Shown in pieces: positions 1-6,990 of a DNA stretch of 11,811 nt. The position numbers were made by a program, and so were the translations under genes. The notes below the pieces were generated by a model that saw only the letters and a list, made by a program, of their open reading frames with translations, did no database searches and had not been told where the DNA came from. Origin of the DNA: CAYNST01 sp964399955 (GTDB lineage Bacteria; Pseudomonadota; Gammaproteobacteria; Pseudomonadales; Cellvibrionaceae); contig CAYNST010000106.1 of the NCBI GenBank assembly GCA_964399955.1, positions 1 through 11,811 on the forward strand, in the 5' to 3' direction. Within the stretch, counting starts at the first letter, position 1. Every line of letters begins with the position of its first letter.

Positions 1-136
1 TGTCCACCCGCGAGGCCAGCACCGCTTCCTGGCGGCTGTAACCCGGCGTATTGGCATTGGCAATGTTCTGGCTGGTGGCATTCAGCACCTGCTGTGCCGC
101 CGTCAGACCCGACAGGCCGTTGTTGAATAGGCTCAT
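1..136 (-). CDS. flgK: FlgK, flagellar hook-filament junction protein (N-terminal fragment)
   Basis: Only the first 45 codons lie in the window, and the rest is beyond position 1. The translation begins MSLFNNGLSGLTAAQQ and continues with SQNIANANTPGYSRQ, the N-terminal D0 signature shared by rod, hook and junction proteins; the GYSRQ ending is typical of FlgK. FlgK (HAP1) is exported through the flagellar type III apparatus and joins the hook to the filament. The start is the ATG at 136-134, 9 nt after the flgJ stop. The best Shine-Dalgarno-like run (GAGGAG, formed by the last two flgJ codons) is about 12 nt upstream, which is long, so translational coupling to flgJ is likely. The family call is firm. 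Integrity of the rest of the gene cannot be judged. Confidence 0.93.
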   Translation of the reverse strand, partial: MSLFNNGLSGLTAAQQVLNATSQNIANANTPGYSRQEAVLASRVD

Positions 137-145
137 GCTGGCTGT

Positions 146-574
146 TTACTCCTCAGTGCTGCGGGCTTGGTTCAGTGGCTGCGCAAAGGCAGGCAGGCTT
201 GCATTGAGTAAAGCGACCGGCGCCGGCGAATTCTTTAGCGCGGCGCCCTGATCACCCTCCGCCGGCGCCGGCTCCACGGCAGCGCCCATCTGGCGAATCA
301 TCGCCGCGGCTATGCCGAGGTTGCCGCGTTTGGCCATTTCGCTGGCCATCTGCCCGTCGGCCATTTCCTGATAAAAGTTTTGCTGATCACTGCTGGTAAA
401 GCTGTTTTTATCGGCAATGGCCGCGCTGGCATCGCGCATGTTTTTCAGCACCATCTGCAGAAACATGGCCTCAAAGGCACCCGCAGCCGCCTCCAACCCT
501 TCGCGGCCCTTGAGGTTCTTCAGCCGCGAAGTGTCTTGATAAAATGTCGGTTCCACTGAGTCTATGCGGTTCAT
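146..574 (-). CDS. flgJ: FlgJ, single-domain rod-binding/rod-cap protein lacking the muramidase domain
   Basis: 142 aa. Residues about 20-100 match the FlgJ rod-binding domain: GAFEAMFLQMVLKNMRDA, then YQEMADGQMASEMAKRGNLGIAAAMIRQM. This domain caps and nucleates the growing rod in the periplasm. Enteric FlgJ is about 310 aa with a C-terminal glucosaminidase (muramidase) domain that opens peptidoglycan. Here the protein ends after a roughly 45-residue Ala/Pro-rich tail, and flgK starts 9 nt after the stop, so no muramidase remnant is present. The start ATG at 574 has AGGAG 5 nt upstream (580-584). Unlike the rest of the operon it is separated from the upstream gene, flgI, by 289 nt holding a repeat element. 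Single-domain FlgJ is known in other proteobacteria. The gene call is secure. Confidence 0.92.
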   Translation of the reverse strand: MNRIDSVEPTFYQDTSRLKNLKGREGLEAAAGAFEAMFLQMVLKNMRDASAAIADKNSFTSSDQQNFYQEMADGQMASEMAKRGNLGIAAAMIRQMGAAVEPAPAEGDQGAALKNSPAPVALLNASLPAFAQPLNQARSTEE

Positions 575-666
575 ACCGGCTCCTGGCGCGAATAAAATAA
601 ACGCACTCGTTAATCAAGCGAAATTCGTAAAACAAACAAACGCAAATGTATCTAGTCAGCTCATCC
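575..666 (-). other. AT-rich leader between repeat element and flgJ
   Basis: A 92-nt stretch between the outer end of the repeat element and the flgJ start, clearly more AT-rich than the flanking genes. It carries the flgJ Shine-Dalgarno (AGGAG, 580-584). I looked on the minus strand for sigma-70, sigma-54 and sigma-28 hexamers and found only weak partial matches. A local promoter for flgJ-flgK is possible but not demonstrated. No convincing coding content. Confidence 0.4.
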
Positions 667-720
667 CGTGACTGTTCAGATTGCGTCCGAATTTGTGCAG
701 AGCAAGGCGAAAAATGTGAG

Positions 721-734
721 TTTACACGTGTAAA
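721..734. repeat. Perfect 14-bp palindrome inside repeat copy 1
   Basis: TTTACACGTGTAAA is its own reverse complement. The flanks extend the symmetry loosely (GAG on the left, CTC a few bases out on the right). The core CACGTGTAAACTCA is conserved in the second copy (around 7910-7922), so this is a retained part of the element rather than chance. It could be a protein-binding site or a pairing centre; function unknown. Confidence 0.6.
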
Positions 735-756
735 TACTCCGCGCTCCCTGTGCTCC

Positions 757-807
757 GCCCCTTCGGGGCCGCCTTTCAGGCGTTGCATCCTGTTCCTGAC
801 AGGATGC
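757..807. repeat. Three tandem perfect hairpins inside repeat copy 1
   Basis: Three perfect stems lie almost back to back: GCCCC-TTC-GGGGC (757-769), CGCCT-TTC-AGGCG (770-782) and GCATCCTGT-TCCTG-ACAGGATGC (785-807). The first two abut with no spacer and share the loop TTC (GAA on the other strand). On the plus strand the third stem is followed 6 nt later by a run of six T (814-819), so it could act as an intrinsic terminator for antisense transcription. On the minus (operon) strand there is no T run after the stems, so they more likely act as RNA structure in the flgI-flgJ mRNA. The whole block is missing from copy 2. Confidence 0.6.
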
Positions 808-863
808 TGACCATTTTTTAACGCAGCTATGGGCAAATTCGGGCGTGAGCTGAATAGTTACAC

Positions 864-1967
864 CTAAATAACCACCAAATCCCCTTCCAGCGCGCCCGCC
901 TGATCCAGCGCCTGCAGAATGGACATGATGTCCGCCGGGGATGCTCCAAGACTGTTGACGGCGCGAACTATGGTCTCCAGGTCGGTGCCCTCCGGCCAGA
1001 TAAACATATTGGCCTGGTCTTGCTCTACCGTGACTTTGGAGTTAGGGCTGGCCACAGTTCTGCCCTGGCCGCCAATGCTCGGCGGCGGCTGGGACACGGT
1101 CATACTTTCGGAAATGGTGACGGTGAGGTTGCCGTGGGTAACGGCGGATTTTTTTACCTTTACGCCCTGCCCCATTACCAGAGAGCCTGTGCGTGCGTTG
1201 TAAACCACGCGCGGACGGGTGCGCCCCTCATCCACATTGATGTCTTCCAGCATGGACATAAACACCACGCGCTGGTCCGGCTGCTCGGGCACCTTCACCA
1301 GAATGCGGCCGGAGTCTTGCGCCATGGCCACGCCTGCGCCAAAGACATTGTTGACCGCCAGCTCCACATTGCGGGCGGTGCGGTAGTGCGGCGTTTTGAG
1401 CGTCAGTGTTACTGGTGAGGCGGCGGCCTGATGAATCACCGGCACCTCCTGCTCAATGATGGCCCCTGCGGGGATGGTGCCCACCGTGGTTATGTTGACC
1501 CGCACCGAGGAGCCGTCCCGGCCCTGGGCGGACAGCCCGCCCACCACCAGGTTGCCCTGGGCAATGGCGTAGATCTCGCCGTCGACGCCGTGCAGCGGCG
1601 TCAGCAGCAAGGTACCGCCCTGCAGGCTGCTGGCGTCGCCAATGGAGGACACGGTGACATCCAGCGTCTGACCGGTACTGGCCACACTGGAGAGGGTGGC
1701 GTGCACGGTGACGGCGGCCACGTTGCGCAGTTTGGGATCGGCATTTTCCGCCAGTTGCACCCCAAATTGCTTGAGCATGTTGGTCATGGACTGGCTGGTA
1801 AACTTAACCTGGTTGCGGTCGCCGGTGCCGTTCAGGCCCACCACCAGGCCGTAGCCAATCAGCTGGTTCTGCCGCAGCCCCTTGACGTCTACCAGGTCCA
1901 TCAACGGCCGCGCCTGCAGTTGACCCAGGCTGCACATCAGCATCACGCAGATGATCAGTTTTTTCAT
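864..1967 (-). CDS. flgI: FlgI, flagellar P-ring protein
   Basis: 367 aa, the usual length for FlgI. Residues 1-19 form a Sec signal peptide (two Lys, hydrophobic core, cleavage likely after QLQA), so the protein is periplasmic. The mature start RPLMDLVDVKGLRQNQLIGYGLVVGLNGTGD contains the strongly conserved P-ring N-terminus; RVVYNARTGSLVMG and the C-terminal ADIMSILQALDQAGAL motif also fit. FlgI polymerises around the distal rod in the peptidoglycan layer with help from the chaperone FlgA, encoded at 7041-7838. The start ATG at 1967 has GAGG overlapping the flgH stop, 8 nt between the genes. The TAG stop is followed after 1 nt by the end of the repeat element. Confidence 0.97.
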   Translation of the reverse strand: MKKLIICVMLMCSLGQLQARPLMDLVDVKGLRQNQLIGYGLVVGLNGTGDRNQVKFTSQSMTNMLKQFGVQLAENADPKLRNVAAVTVHATLSSVASTGQTLDVTVSSIGDASSLQGGTLLLTPLHGVDGEIYAIAQGNLVVGGLSAQGRDGSSVRVNITTVGTIPAGAIIEQEVPVIHQAAASPVTLTLKTPHYRTARNVELAVNNVFGAGVAMAQDSGRILVKVPEQPDQRVVFMSMLEDINVDEGRTRPRVVYNARTGSLVMGQGVKVKKSAVTHGNLTVTISESMTVSQPPPSIGGQGRTVASPNSKVTVEQDQANMFIWPEGTDLETIVRAVNSLGASPADIMSILQALDQAGALEGDLVVI

Positions 1968-1975
1968 GGCTTACC

Positions 1976-2650
1976 TCAAAATGGAAACAGCGGGCTTTGA
2001 AAGAAACGCGTCAGCCAGCCGGGGCGGTTGGCCTCGGCCAGGGCACCACGGCCGGAATAGGTAATCTGCGCATTGGCAATGCGCTGGGAGGAAATGCGAT
2101 TGCCCTCGTCGATATCGTCCACCCGCACCAGGCCCTTCAGACGCACGTATTCGTCGCCCTGATTCAGCCGCAACCATTTTTCACCCTTGATGGCCAGCAC
2201 GCCGTTGCCCATCACATCGGCGACGGTCACGGTGATGTATCCGGACAACGAGTTGCGTTGATTGGCGCTGGACTCGCCGCTGAACTGACGGTCGGCAGCC
2301 ATCGAGGCGCTCAGGGATTCAATGGTGTGATTGCCGAACATGGGCGCCGCAGCGCTCAGATTGGAATTTTTGCCGATGGAGGTATTGGAGCGCTTGGACG
2401 ACTCGGTGGCCTCGTCCAGGGTCACGGTCAGAATATCGCCGGTGCGGTAGGCGCGGCGGTCCTGAAACAGGGAGAACCGCTGCGACGAGGCATACAGGCT
2501 GCCCTTTTCGCGGCCGGCGTGGTTGGCGGTGATCAAGGTGGGCGACCACTCTTCTTCCCCCGGCATGGGGCCCGACAGCACCCGCGCAGGCCCACTCTGA
2601 CAGGCCGCCAGGAACACCGCGAGCACAAGCAACAGCATCAAGTTTCGCAC
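1976..2650 (-). CDS. flgH: FlgH, flagellar L-ring lipoprotein
   Basis: 224 aa from a GTG start at 2650. It begins MRNLMLLLVLAVFLAACQSG, a lipoprotein signal with lipobox L-A-A-C and lipidated Cys17, so it is anchored in the outer membrane. The body shows FlgH hallmarks: SLYASSQRFSLFQDRRAYRTGDILTV, then GEKWLRLNQGDEYVRLKGLVR and the C-terminal ANAQITYSGRGALAEANRPGW. It forms the outer-membrane bushing around the distal rod. A longer reading from ATG at 2680 would overlap flgG by 20 nt and put ten polar residues before the signal. The GTG is preferred because AAGGGGAG lies just after the flgG stop, about 5 nt upstream. flgI follows 8 nt after its stop. Confidence 0.95.
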   Translation of the reverse strand: MRNLMLLLVLAVFLAACQSGPARVLSGPMPGEEEWSPTLITANHAGREKGSLYASSQRFSLFQDRRAYRTGDILTVTLDEATESSKRSNTSIGKNSNLSAAAPMFGNHTIESLSASMAADRQFSGESSANQRNSLSGYITVTVADVMGNGVLAIKGEKWLRLNQGDEYVRLKGLVRVDDIDEGNRISSQRIANAQITYSGRGALAEANRPGWLTRFFQSPLFPF

Positions 2651-2654
2651 TGCG

Positions 2655-2662
2655 CTCCCCTT
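2655..2662 (-). promoter_or_regulatory. Ribosome binding site deciding the flgH GTG start
   Basis: On the minus strand the sequence AAGGGGAG begins in the last bases of the flgG stop codon and ends 4-5 nt before the GTG at 2650. It has no suitable spacing to the ATG at 2680, which lies upstream of it, and is too far from the in-frame ATG at 2638. It therefore supports the shorter FlgH with a normal lipoprotein signal. Confidence 0.7.
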
Positions 2663-3446
2663 ACATTGACTGGCTGACAAAACGCAGCATGTCGTCGGCG
2701 GCGGACACCACCTTGGCGTTCATCTCGTAGGCGCGCTGGGTGGAGATCATGCTCACCATTTCTTCCACCACCGACACGTTGGCGCTCTCCAGGGTGTTCT
2801 GCTTCAATGCGCCCAGACCGTTTTCACCCGGCACGCCCTCCAGCGGCTGGCCGGAGGCTGCGGTCTCGCGGAAGAGGTTGCCGCCCAGGGCTTCCAGACC
2901 GGAGGGGTTGGCAAAGTTGACGGTGGTGATCTGGCCAATGCCCTGCGGCACCGGGTCGCCGGCAATTTGCGCCATGACCGTGCCGTCGGTGCCAATGGAG
3001 ATGGCGGTGGCGTTGTCCGGAATTTGTACCTGCGGCACCAGCGGCAGGCCGTTGGAATTGACCATCAGGCCCTCGGCGTTGCGGTTGAACTGGCCGTTGC
3101 GGGTAACGGCCAGTTCTCCGTTGGCCTGCTCTATCTGAAAAAAGCCCTTGCCGACGATGGCCAGGTCCAGGCTTTGACCGGTGTTTTCGAAGTTGCCGGT
3201 GGTAAACACCTTGCTGGTGCCCACCACCCGCACGCCGTTGCCCACCTGAATGCCGGTGGGCGTCTGGTTTTGTGCGTCCTGCTGGGCGCCGGGCTGACGC
3301 TCTATCTGGTAGAAAAGGTCTTCAAAGGCGACGCGGTCGCGCTTGTAACCCACGGTGTTGACGTTGGCCAGGTTGTTGGAGATGGTGGCCATTTTGACGT
3401 CCTGCGCCGCAAGACCGGTTTTTGCCACCCACAATGCTGCTTGCAT
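2661..3446 (-). CDS. flgG: FlgG, flagellar distal rod protein
   Basis: 261 aa, matching the usual 260. The start MQAALWVAKTGLAAQDVKM and ISNNLANVNTVGYKRDRVAF is the FlgG N-terminal D0 region, and the FEDLFYQIERQPGAQ stretch after it is the FlgG-specific segment that distinguishes distal rod from hook. The C-terminal helix (SVVEEMVSMISTQRAYEMN) pairs with the N-terminal helix in the assembled rod. The protein is exported without cleavage and forms the driveshaft through the P- and L-rings. The start ATG at 3446 is 25 nt after the flgF stop, with only a weak GGGG Shine-Dalgarno. flgH follows closely. No oddities. Confidence 0.97.
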   Translation of the reverse strand: MQAALWVAKTGLAAQDVKMATISNNLANVNTVGYKRDRVAFEDLFYQIERQPGAQQDAQNQTPTGIQVGNGVRVVGTSKVFTTGNFENTGQSLDLAIVGKGFFQIEQANGELAVTRNGQFNRNAEGLMVNSNGLPLVPQVQIPDNATAISIGTDGTVMAQIAGDPVPQGIGQITTVNFANPSGLEALGGNLFRETAASGQPLEGVPGENGLGALKQNTLESANVSVVEEMVSMISTQRAYEMNAKVVSAADDMLRFVSQSM

Positions 3447-3471
3447 AGTATTTGCCCCGTTAACTGTTTGG

Positions 3472-4200
3472 TTAGCTGCCGCGAATCAGGCGATTGCCAG
3501 CGGAGGAATTCTCGTCAGCCGTTTTCATCATGCGCAGCTGAATTTCAAAGGTGCGGCCCAGGGACATGGTGGACACCATCTCGTCCACCGGGTTGACGTT
3601 GGACTGCTCCAGGTGACCGGAGCTCAGGCGTATGGCCGGGTCCGCAGGCGCAGGCTCGCCGTCTTGCAGCCGGAACAGACCGTCTTCACCCTTGCGCAGC
3701 TCGGCCAGCGGTGGGTTGACCAGTTTCAGCTGGCCCACCTCCATTACTCCGCCTCCGGGCGGGGTAATGGAGACCGTGCCGTCGTCGCCTATGGCAATGG
3801 CGTGGTACTCCGGCACCGCCATTGCGCCGTTAGCGCCCACCAGCTCCCGGCCCTGGCTCAGCAGCCTGCCGTCCTGGTCAACCTGGAGGTTGCCCACGCG
3901 GGTGTAGGCCTCCTCGCCCTGATCGTCCAGCACGGCAATGAATCCGCGGCCCAGAATGCCAATGTCCAGATCGCGGCCGGTGCTTTCCAGGCGCCCGGCG
4001 GAAAAGTCCGTCACCGGTGTGGCCGTGCGGCTCAGCCACTTGCTGGCAAGTCCCGCGCCTTCCACCTGGTAACTGGCGGCCTGCTCCATATCGCGGCGGA
4101 AGCCGGTGGTGCCGGCGTTGGCCAGGTTGTTGGCGTGGATGCGCTGCGCGGTCATGGTGTGCAGCGCGCCGGTCATTGAGGTATAGAGGTAGCGTTCCAT
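3472..4200 (-). CDS. flgF: FlgF, flagellar proximal rod protein
   Basis: 242 aa, within the FlgF range. It begins MERYLYTSMTGALHTMTAQ followed by ANNLANAGTTGFRRD, the FlgF version of the rod-protein N-terminus. The central LDIGILGRGFIAVLDDQGEEAYTR and C-terminal LEQSNVNPVDEMVSTMSLGRTFEIQ complete the FlgF/FlgG fold. The product is a rod subunit exported by the flagellar type III system. The start ATG at 4200 has AAGG overlapping the flgE stop, with a 9-nt gap, and flgG follows 25 nt downstream. FlgF and FlgG are paralogues; the order in the operon and the N-terminal MERYLYT motif support FlgF here. Confidence 0.96.
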   Translation of the reverse strand: MERYLYTSMTGALHTMTAQRIHANNLANAGTTGFRRDMEQAASYQVEGAGLASKWLSRTATPVTDFSAGRLESTGRDLDIGILGRGFIAVLDDQGEEAYTRVGNLQVDQDGRLLSQGRELVGANGAMAVPEYHAIAIGDDGTVSITPPGGGVMEVGQLKLVNPPLAELRKGEDGLFRLQDGEPAPADPAIRLSSGHLEQSNVNPVDEMVSTMSLGRTFEIQLRMMKTADENSSAGNRLIRGS

Positions 4201-4209
4201 GGTTCAGCC

Positions 4210-5400
4210 TTACAGCTTGTTGAACAGTACTTGGGTCAGCTGGTCCGCTGTGCTCACGCTTTTGGCGTTGGCCTGGTAGTTGCGCTGAGCGGTCATCAGG
4301 TTGACCAGCTCGCCGGTCAGGTCCACGTTGGATTCTTCATAGGCGCCGGGAGTCAGCGTACCCAGCGCGCCAGAGCCGGCGGCACCCACCAGAGCAGTGC
4401 CGGAGGCAAAGGTCTGCGTCCAGGTGGTGGCGTCGGCTTGAGCCAGACCATTGGGATTAGTAAAGTTAGCCAGAATCACCTTGCCCTGCAGCCGATCGCG
4501 GCCGTTGGTGTAAACGGCGTAGATAGAGCCGTCTTCATTCACGCGCAGGCCGGCCAGTTCCCCGGAGGAAAAACCGTCGGTGGCATTGCGGCTGACGGAG
4601 AAGTCACCGGCAAATTGGGTAGTGCCGGCCATGGAGACCGCAATGTTCATGGGTTCTGCGCCGGGCGGATCAAATTCAAACGCGATTGGGCCGGCTGGTG
4701 CCGACATACTGCCGTCTTCGGCAAAGGTGATGGTGCGGTCACCGGGACGCAGGTTGCCGTTGACGAAATAATGCGCCTCCCAGGTATTGTCGCCGGTCTT
4801 TCTCATGTACTGGGTAAATGTGTGCTCATTGCCGAGCGAGTCAAACAAGTCGGCAGAGTAGGAAAAGTTGTAGGTACTGACGTCGTTGGGATCAAATGCC
4901 AGTCCGGTAGGCACCGCCGCCGCGTCCGCCTTGAAGTTGGCGACAAATTCCAGCTCGGTTGAGGCACGCGCCGGCAAGGTGGTGGCATTGATGCGCAGGT
5001 CGGTCATGGCGCCGTCTATCAGGCTGCCGTCGGCATTGGCCGCATAACCCTGCAAAGTCAAACCGCCGGCGTTGGTGATGAGATTGTCGGCGTTGCGGTT
5101 GAACATGCCGGCGCGGCTGTAGCGCATCTGGCCGTTGTCGTCCTTCATCACAAAAAAGCCCTGGCCGGAAATGGCCATATCCAGGTCGCGGCCGGAGTTT
5201 TGTTTGGTGCCGTCCTTGCTGAAATTCTGTGACACGTTGCTCATCTCCACGCCGCCCGGCTGACCGCCGGCGTAAAGTGCGGCCATTTCCGGTCGGCCGG
5301 CCTTGAAGCCCGCGGTAGACACGTTGGCAATATTCTGCGAAATAACATCCAGCGACTGGCTGGTGGTGCGAAGACCGCTGAGACCTATGTTGAAACTCAT
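4210..5400 (-). CDS. flgE: FlgE, flagellar hook protein
   Basis: 396 aa, close to the usual 400. N-terminus MSFNIGLSGLRTTSQSLDVI followed by SQNIANVSTAGFKAGRPEM; the FVMKDDNGQMRYSRAGMFNRN segment is the conserved D1 start. The centre (about 130-310) is variable, as expected for hook domain D2, and the end YEESNVDLTGELVNLMTAQR pairs with the N-terminal helix. It polymerises under the FlgD cap to form the hook, the universal joint between rod and filament. The start ATG overlaps the flgD stop by 4 nt (ATGA), with TTGGAG 7 nt upstream inside flgD, so translation is coupled to flgD. Confidence 0.97.
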   Translation of the reverse strand: MSFNIGLSGLRTTSQSLDVISQNIANVSTAGFKAGRPEMAALYAGGQPGGVEMSNVSQNFSKDGTKQNSGRDLDMAISGQGFFVMKDDNGQMRYSRAGMFNRNADNLITNAGGLTLQGYAANADGSLIDGAMTDLRINATTLPARASTELEFVANFKADAAAVPTGLAFDPNDVSTYNFSYSADLFDSLGNEHTFTQYMRKTGDNTWEAHYFVNGNLRPGDRTITFAEDGSMSAPAGPIAFEFDPPGAEPMNIAVSMAGTTQFAGDFSVSRNATDGFSSGELAGLRVNEDGSIYAVYTNGRDRLQGKVILANFTNPNGLAQADATTWTQTFASGTALVGAAGSGALGTLTPGAYEESNVDLTGELVNLMTAQRNYQANAKSVSTADQLTQVLFNKL

Positions 5401-6062
5401 GATTTGACTCCAAGAAAATCACTGACACTGAACAGAGAAAGGCTGCCGACACCGGAAACCTGCAAACGCACATCGCCGCCGTCGGCGGGCACACTGACTT
5501 TTTCAACCGGGCGAATAATATTGGGGCTGGTGGTTACCAGCTCGGCACCGCGCTTGCTGATCACCTGCAGGCTGTAGTGGCCGGCGGGCAACTTGGGCAA
5601 CTGAAAAGCCACTTCGCCGCGGGCCTTGGCGCCCAGTTGAATTTCGCCGGCTACCTTGCCGTTGGCGCCTATCGCCACCACACGCACATCTTCGGCGCCG
5701 GTCGCCAGATTGACGGTGCCCTGCAAGGCTTCGGTTTTTTCCAGGTGAATTTTATCCACCGGCACCGACACTTCCTTGCCCACTAACTGTGCGCTTTGCA
5801 GCACTTGCATGGTGTTCATCAAAATATTGTTTTTGGACTGCAGCTTGCTCATGTTCTCTATGCCTTCCACGGTAGAGAACTGCGCCAGCTGCGCCACGTA
5901 CTCGGCACCGTCGAGCGGGCTGAGCGGATCCTGGTTTTTGATCTGCGCCACCATCAGCGTCAGAAATTCGTTCTTAAGACCCGCCGCGTGGTTGCCGTTG
6001 CGGTCCACGTTGTCGCTGTTGAGTGCAGCGGAGTCCATGTTGTTAACCGGTGATATAGCCAT
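5397..6062 (-). CDS. flgD: FlgD, hook-cap (hook assembly scaffold) protein
   Basis: 221 aa. Residues about 28-75 carry the FlgD signature: NEFLTLMVAQIKNQDPL, then EYVAQLAQFSTVEGI. The C-terminal half has the FlgD Ig/tudor-like region (GEIQLGAKARGEVAFQLPKL, then LPAGHYSLQVISKRG). FlgD caps the growing hook and guides FlgE assembly, leaving when FlgK arrives. The start ATG at 6062 has TAAGGA 6 nt upstream, overlapping the flgC stop region with a 9-nt gap. The stop overlaps the flgE start by 4 nt. Its length is normal. Confidence 0.96.
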   Translation of the reverse strand: MAISPVNNMDSAALNSDNVDRNGNHAAGLKNEFLTLMVAQIKNQDPLSPLDGAEYVAQLAQFSTVEGIENMSKLQSKNNILMNTMQVLQSAQLVGKEVSVPVDKIHLEKTEALQGTVNLATGAEDVRVVAIGANGKVAGEIQLGAKARGEVAFQLPKLPAGHYSLQVISKRGAELVTTSPNIIRPVEKVSVPADGGDVRLQVSGVGSLSLFSVSDFLGVKS

Positions 6063-6071
6063 GGTAATTCC

Positions 6072-6509
6072 TTAAGACCTGCCCAATTGCAGCAGACCCT
6101 GCTGCATGCTGTTGACCCGGGTGATGACATCCACCGAAGTCTGAAAAGTGCGCGACGCGCTCATCATATCCGCCATCTCCTCCACCACATTGACGTTGCT
6201 GTAGTAAACGTAGCCTTCGTCATTGGCAATGGGTGAGTCCGGCTCATAGCGGCGCTCTACCGCGCGGTCGGTCTGGGCGATGCCGGTAATGCCCACGCCG
6301 GCGGACATCAAGCGTTTGCCGGTAGTGGAGCTTTGGCCGTCCATGTGCTGGTAGATACTGGCAAAAATCGGCTTGATGGCGCGGAAGGCCTGCTCCTCGG
6401 TACCGGCCGCGCTGTTGGCGTTGGCCAGGTTGGAGGCGACGGTATTCAGGCGCACGGTCTGCGCGCGCATGGCACTGCCGGCAATGTCATAAATGCTGTT
6501 AAACGCCAC
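6072..6509 (-). CDS. flgC: FlgC, flagellar proximal rod protein
   Basis: 145 aa, slightly longer than the usual 134-140. N-terminus SIYDIAGSAMRAQTVRLNTV with ASNLANANSAAGTEEQAFRA fits FlgC, as does the C-terminal YVYYSNVNVVEEMADMMSAS. FlgC joins FlgB and FlgF in the proximal rod above the MS-ring. The start codon is GTG (6509-6507), chosen because AGAGGA lies about 6 nt upstream and the next in-frame Met codons fall within the conserved helix. The gap to flgB is 13 nt and to flgD 9 nt. No oddity apart from the GTG start. Confidence 0.96.
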   Translation of the reverse strand: MAFNSIYDIAGSAMRAQTVRLNTVASNLANANSAAGTEEQAFRAIKPIFASIYQHMDGQSSTTGKRLMSAGVGITGIAQTDRAVERRYEPDSPIANDEGYVYYSNVNVVEEMADMMSASRTFQTSVDVITRVNSMQQGLLQLGRS

Positions 6510-6522
6510 GTTGATTCCTCTG

Positions 6523-6909
6523 TTACTGACCTTTGATGGCTTCTTGCAGGCCGGATATTTTTGAATTCAAGAACGTCAAACTGGTCTGAAAATCCATAAC
6601 ATTGGCAGCAAACTTTGCCTGCTCAACGCCCAGCTCGGATGTGTTGCCGTCCTCCGATGGCTGCATGGGCACGCGGTAAAGTGCGCGCATGGCATGTGTC
6701 AGGTTGGGCATGGCGTCTTTGCTCTGCCGCGACTCCAGCGATTGGGCGATGCGCTGCAGCGAGTCTTTGAAATCGTAGTCGCGCGCCAGGTAACCGGGGG
6801 TGTCCACGTTGGCCAGGTTGCTGGCCAATATCTGCGAACGCTCGACCCGGGCGGCCAATGCGTACTGGTGCACGCCCAGCGCTTTGTCCAAGTTGATTGC
6901 CATGTTCAT
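6523..6909 (-). CDS. flgB: FlgB, flagellar proximal rod protein
   Basis: 128 aa, normal for FlgB. The motif ILASNLANVDTPGYLARDYDF is characteristic of FlgB (shown from about residue 27), and the C-terminus (EQAKFAANVMDFQTSLTFLN) is the matching FlgB helix. It is the first rod gene and the first gene of this operon. Two in-frame starts exist, ATG at 6909 and ATG at 6903. GGAG lies 4-5 nt before the first and about 10 before the second, so the first is preferred. A sigma-54-like promoter candidate is 80-100 nt upstream, and flgA is divergent. Confidence 0.96.
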   Translation of the reverse strand: MNMAINLDKALGVHQYALAARVERSQILASNLANVDTPGYLARDYDFKDSLQRIAQSLESRQSKDAMPNLTHAMRALYRVPMQPSEDGNTSELGVEQAKFAANVMDFQTSLTFLNSKISGLQEAIKGQ

Positions 6910-6990
6910 TTAACTCCGCTTCGGTTTGACTCATTGCCGGCCGACAGACTAGGCTGGTGATCACGCAGGACCTGCCGGCGAAGAGGTGCA

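Larger units (their letters stand above)
667..862 (-). repeat. MITE-like intergenic element with terminal inverted repeats, full copy (copy 1)
   Basis: A non-coding element of about 196 bp filling most of the flgI-flgJ gap. Its ends are imperfect inverted repeats: 667-695 and the reverse complement of 834-862 agree at 22 of 29 positions (ends CGTGACTGTTCAG and TGTAACTATTCAG). Weaker inverted similarity continues inward about 20 more bases on each side. Inside are a perfect 14-bp palindrome (721-734) and three adjacent perfect hairpins (757-807). A second, shortened copy lies after flgA (7849-7922). The right-hand end begins 1 nt past the flgI stop codon. No transposase and no clear target-site duplication are visible. 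Size, TIRs and lack of coding capacity suggest a miniature transposable or REP-type element; that class assignment is inference. It splits an otherwise tightly packed operon. Confidence 0.75.

Noticed and set aside
785..819. Intrinsic terminator ending the flg operon after flgI
   Set aside because: The T run follows the hairpin only on the plus strand; on the operon strand the A/T run comes before the stem, so it would not terminate flgI transcription.
471..836. Minus-strand 121-aa open frame across flgJ and the repeat element
   Set aside because: It overlaps flgJ in another frame and reads through the inverted repeats and hairpins; its composition follows the repeat, there is no ribosome binding site and no family resemblance.
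1431..2000. Plus-strand 189-aa frame opposite flgI/flgH
   Set aside because: Antisense shadow of well-supported genes; the His/Gly/Gln-rich translation is typical of a GC-rich antisense frame.
3355..4179. Plus-strand 274-aa frame opposite flgF/flgG
   Set aside because: Shadow of flgF and flgG; no ribosome binding site and no recognisable domain.
6940..6947. GCCGACAG as a sigma-28 -10 box for flgA
   Set aside because: Partial match to GCCGATAA, but no TAAA box at the required 15-nt spacing upstream.
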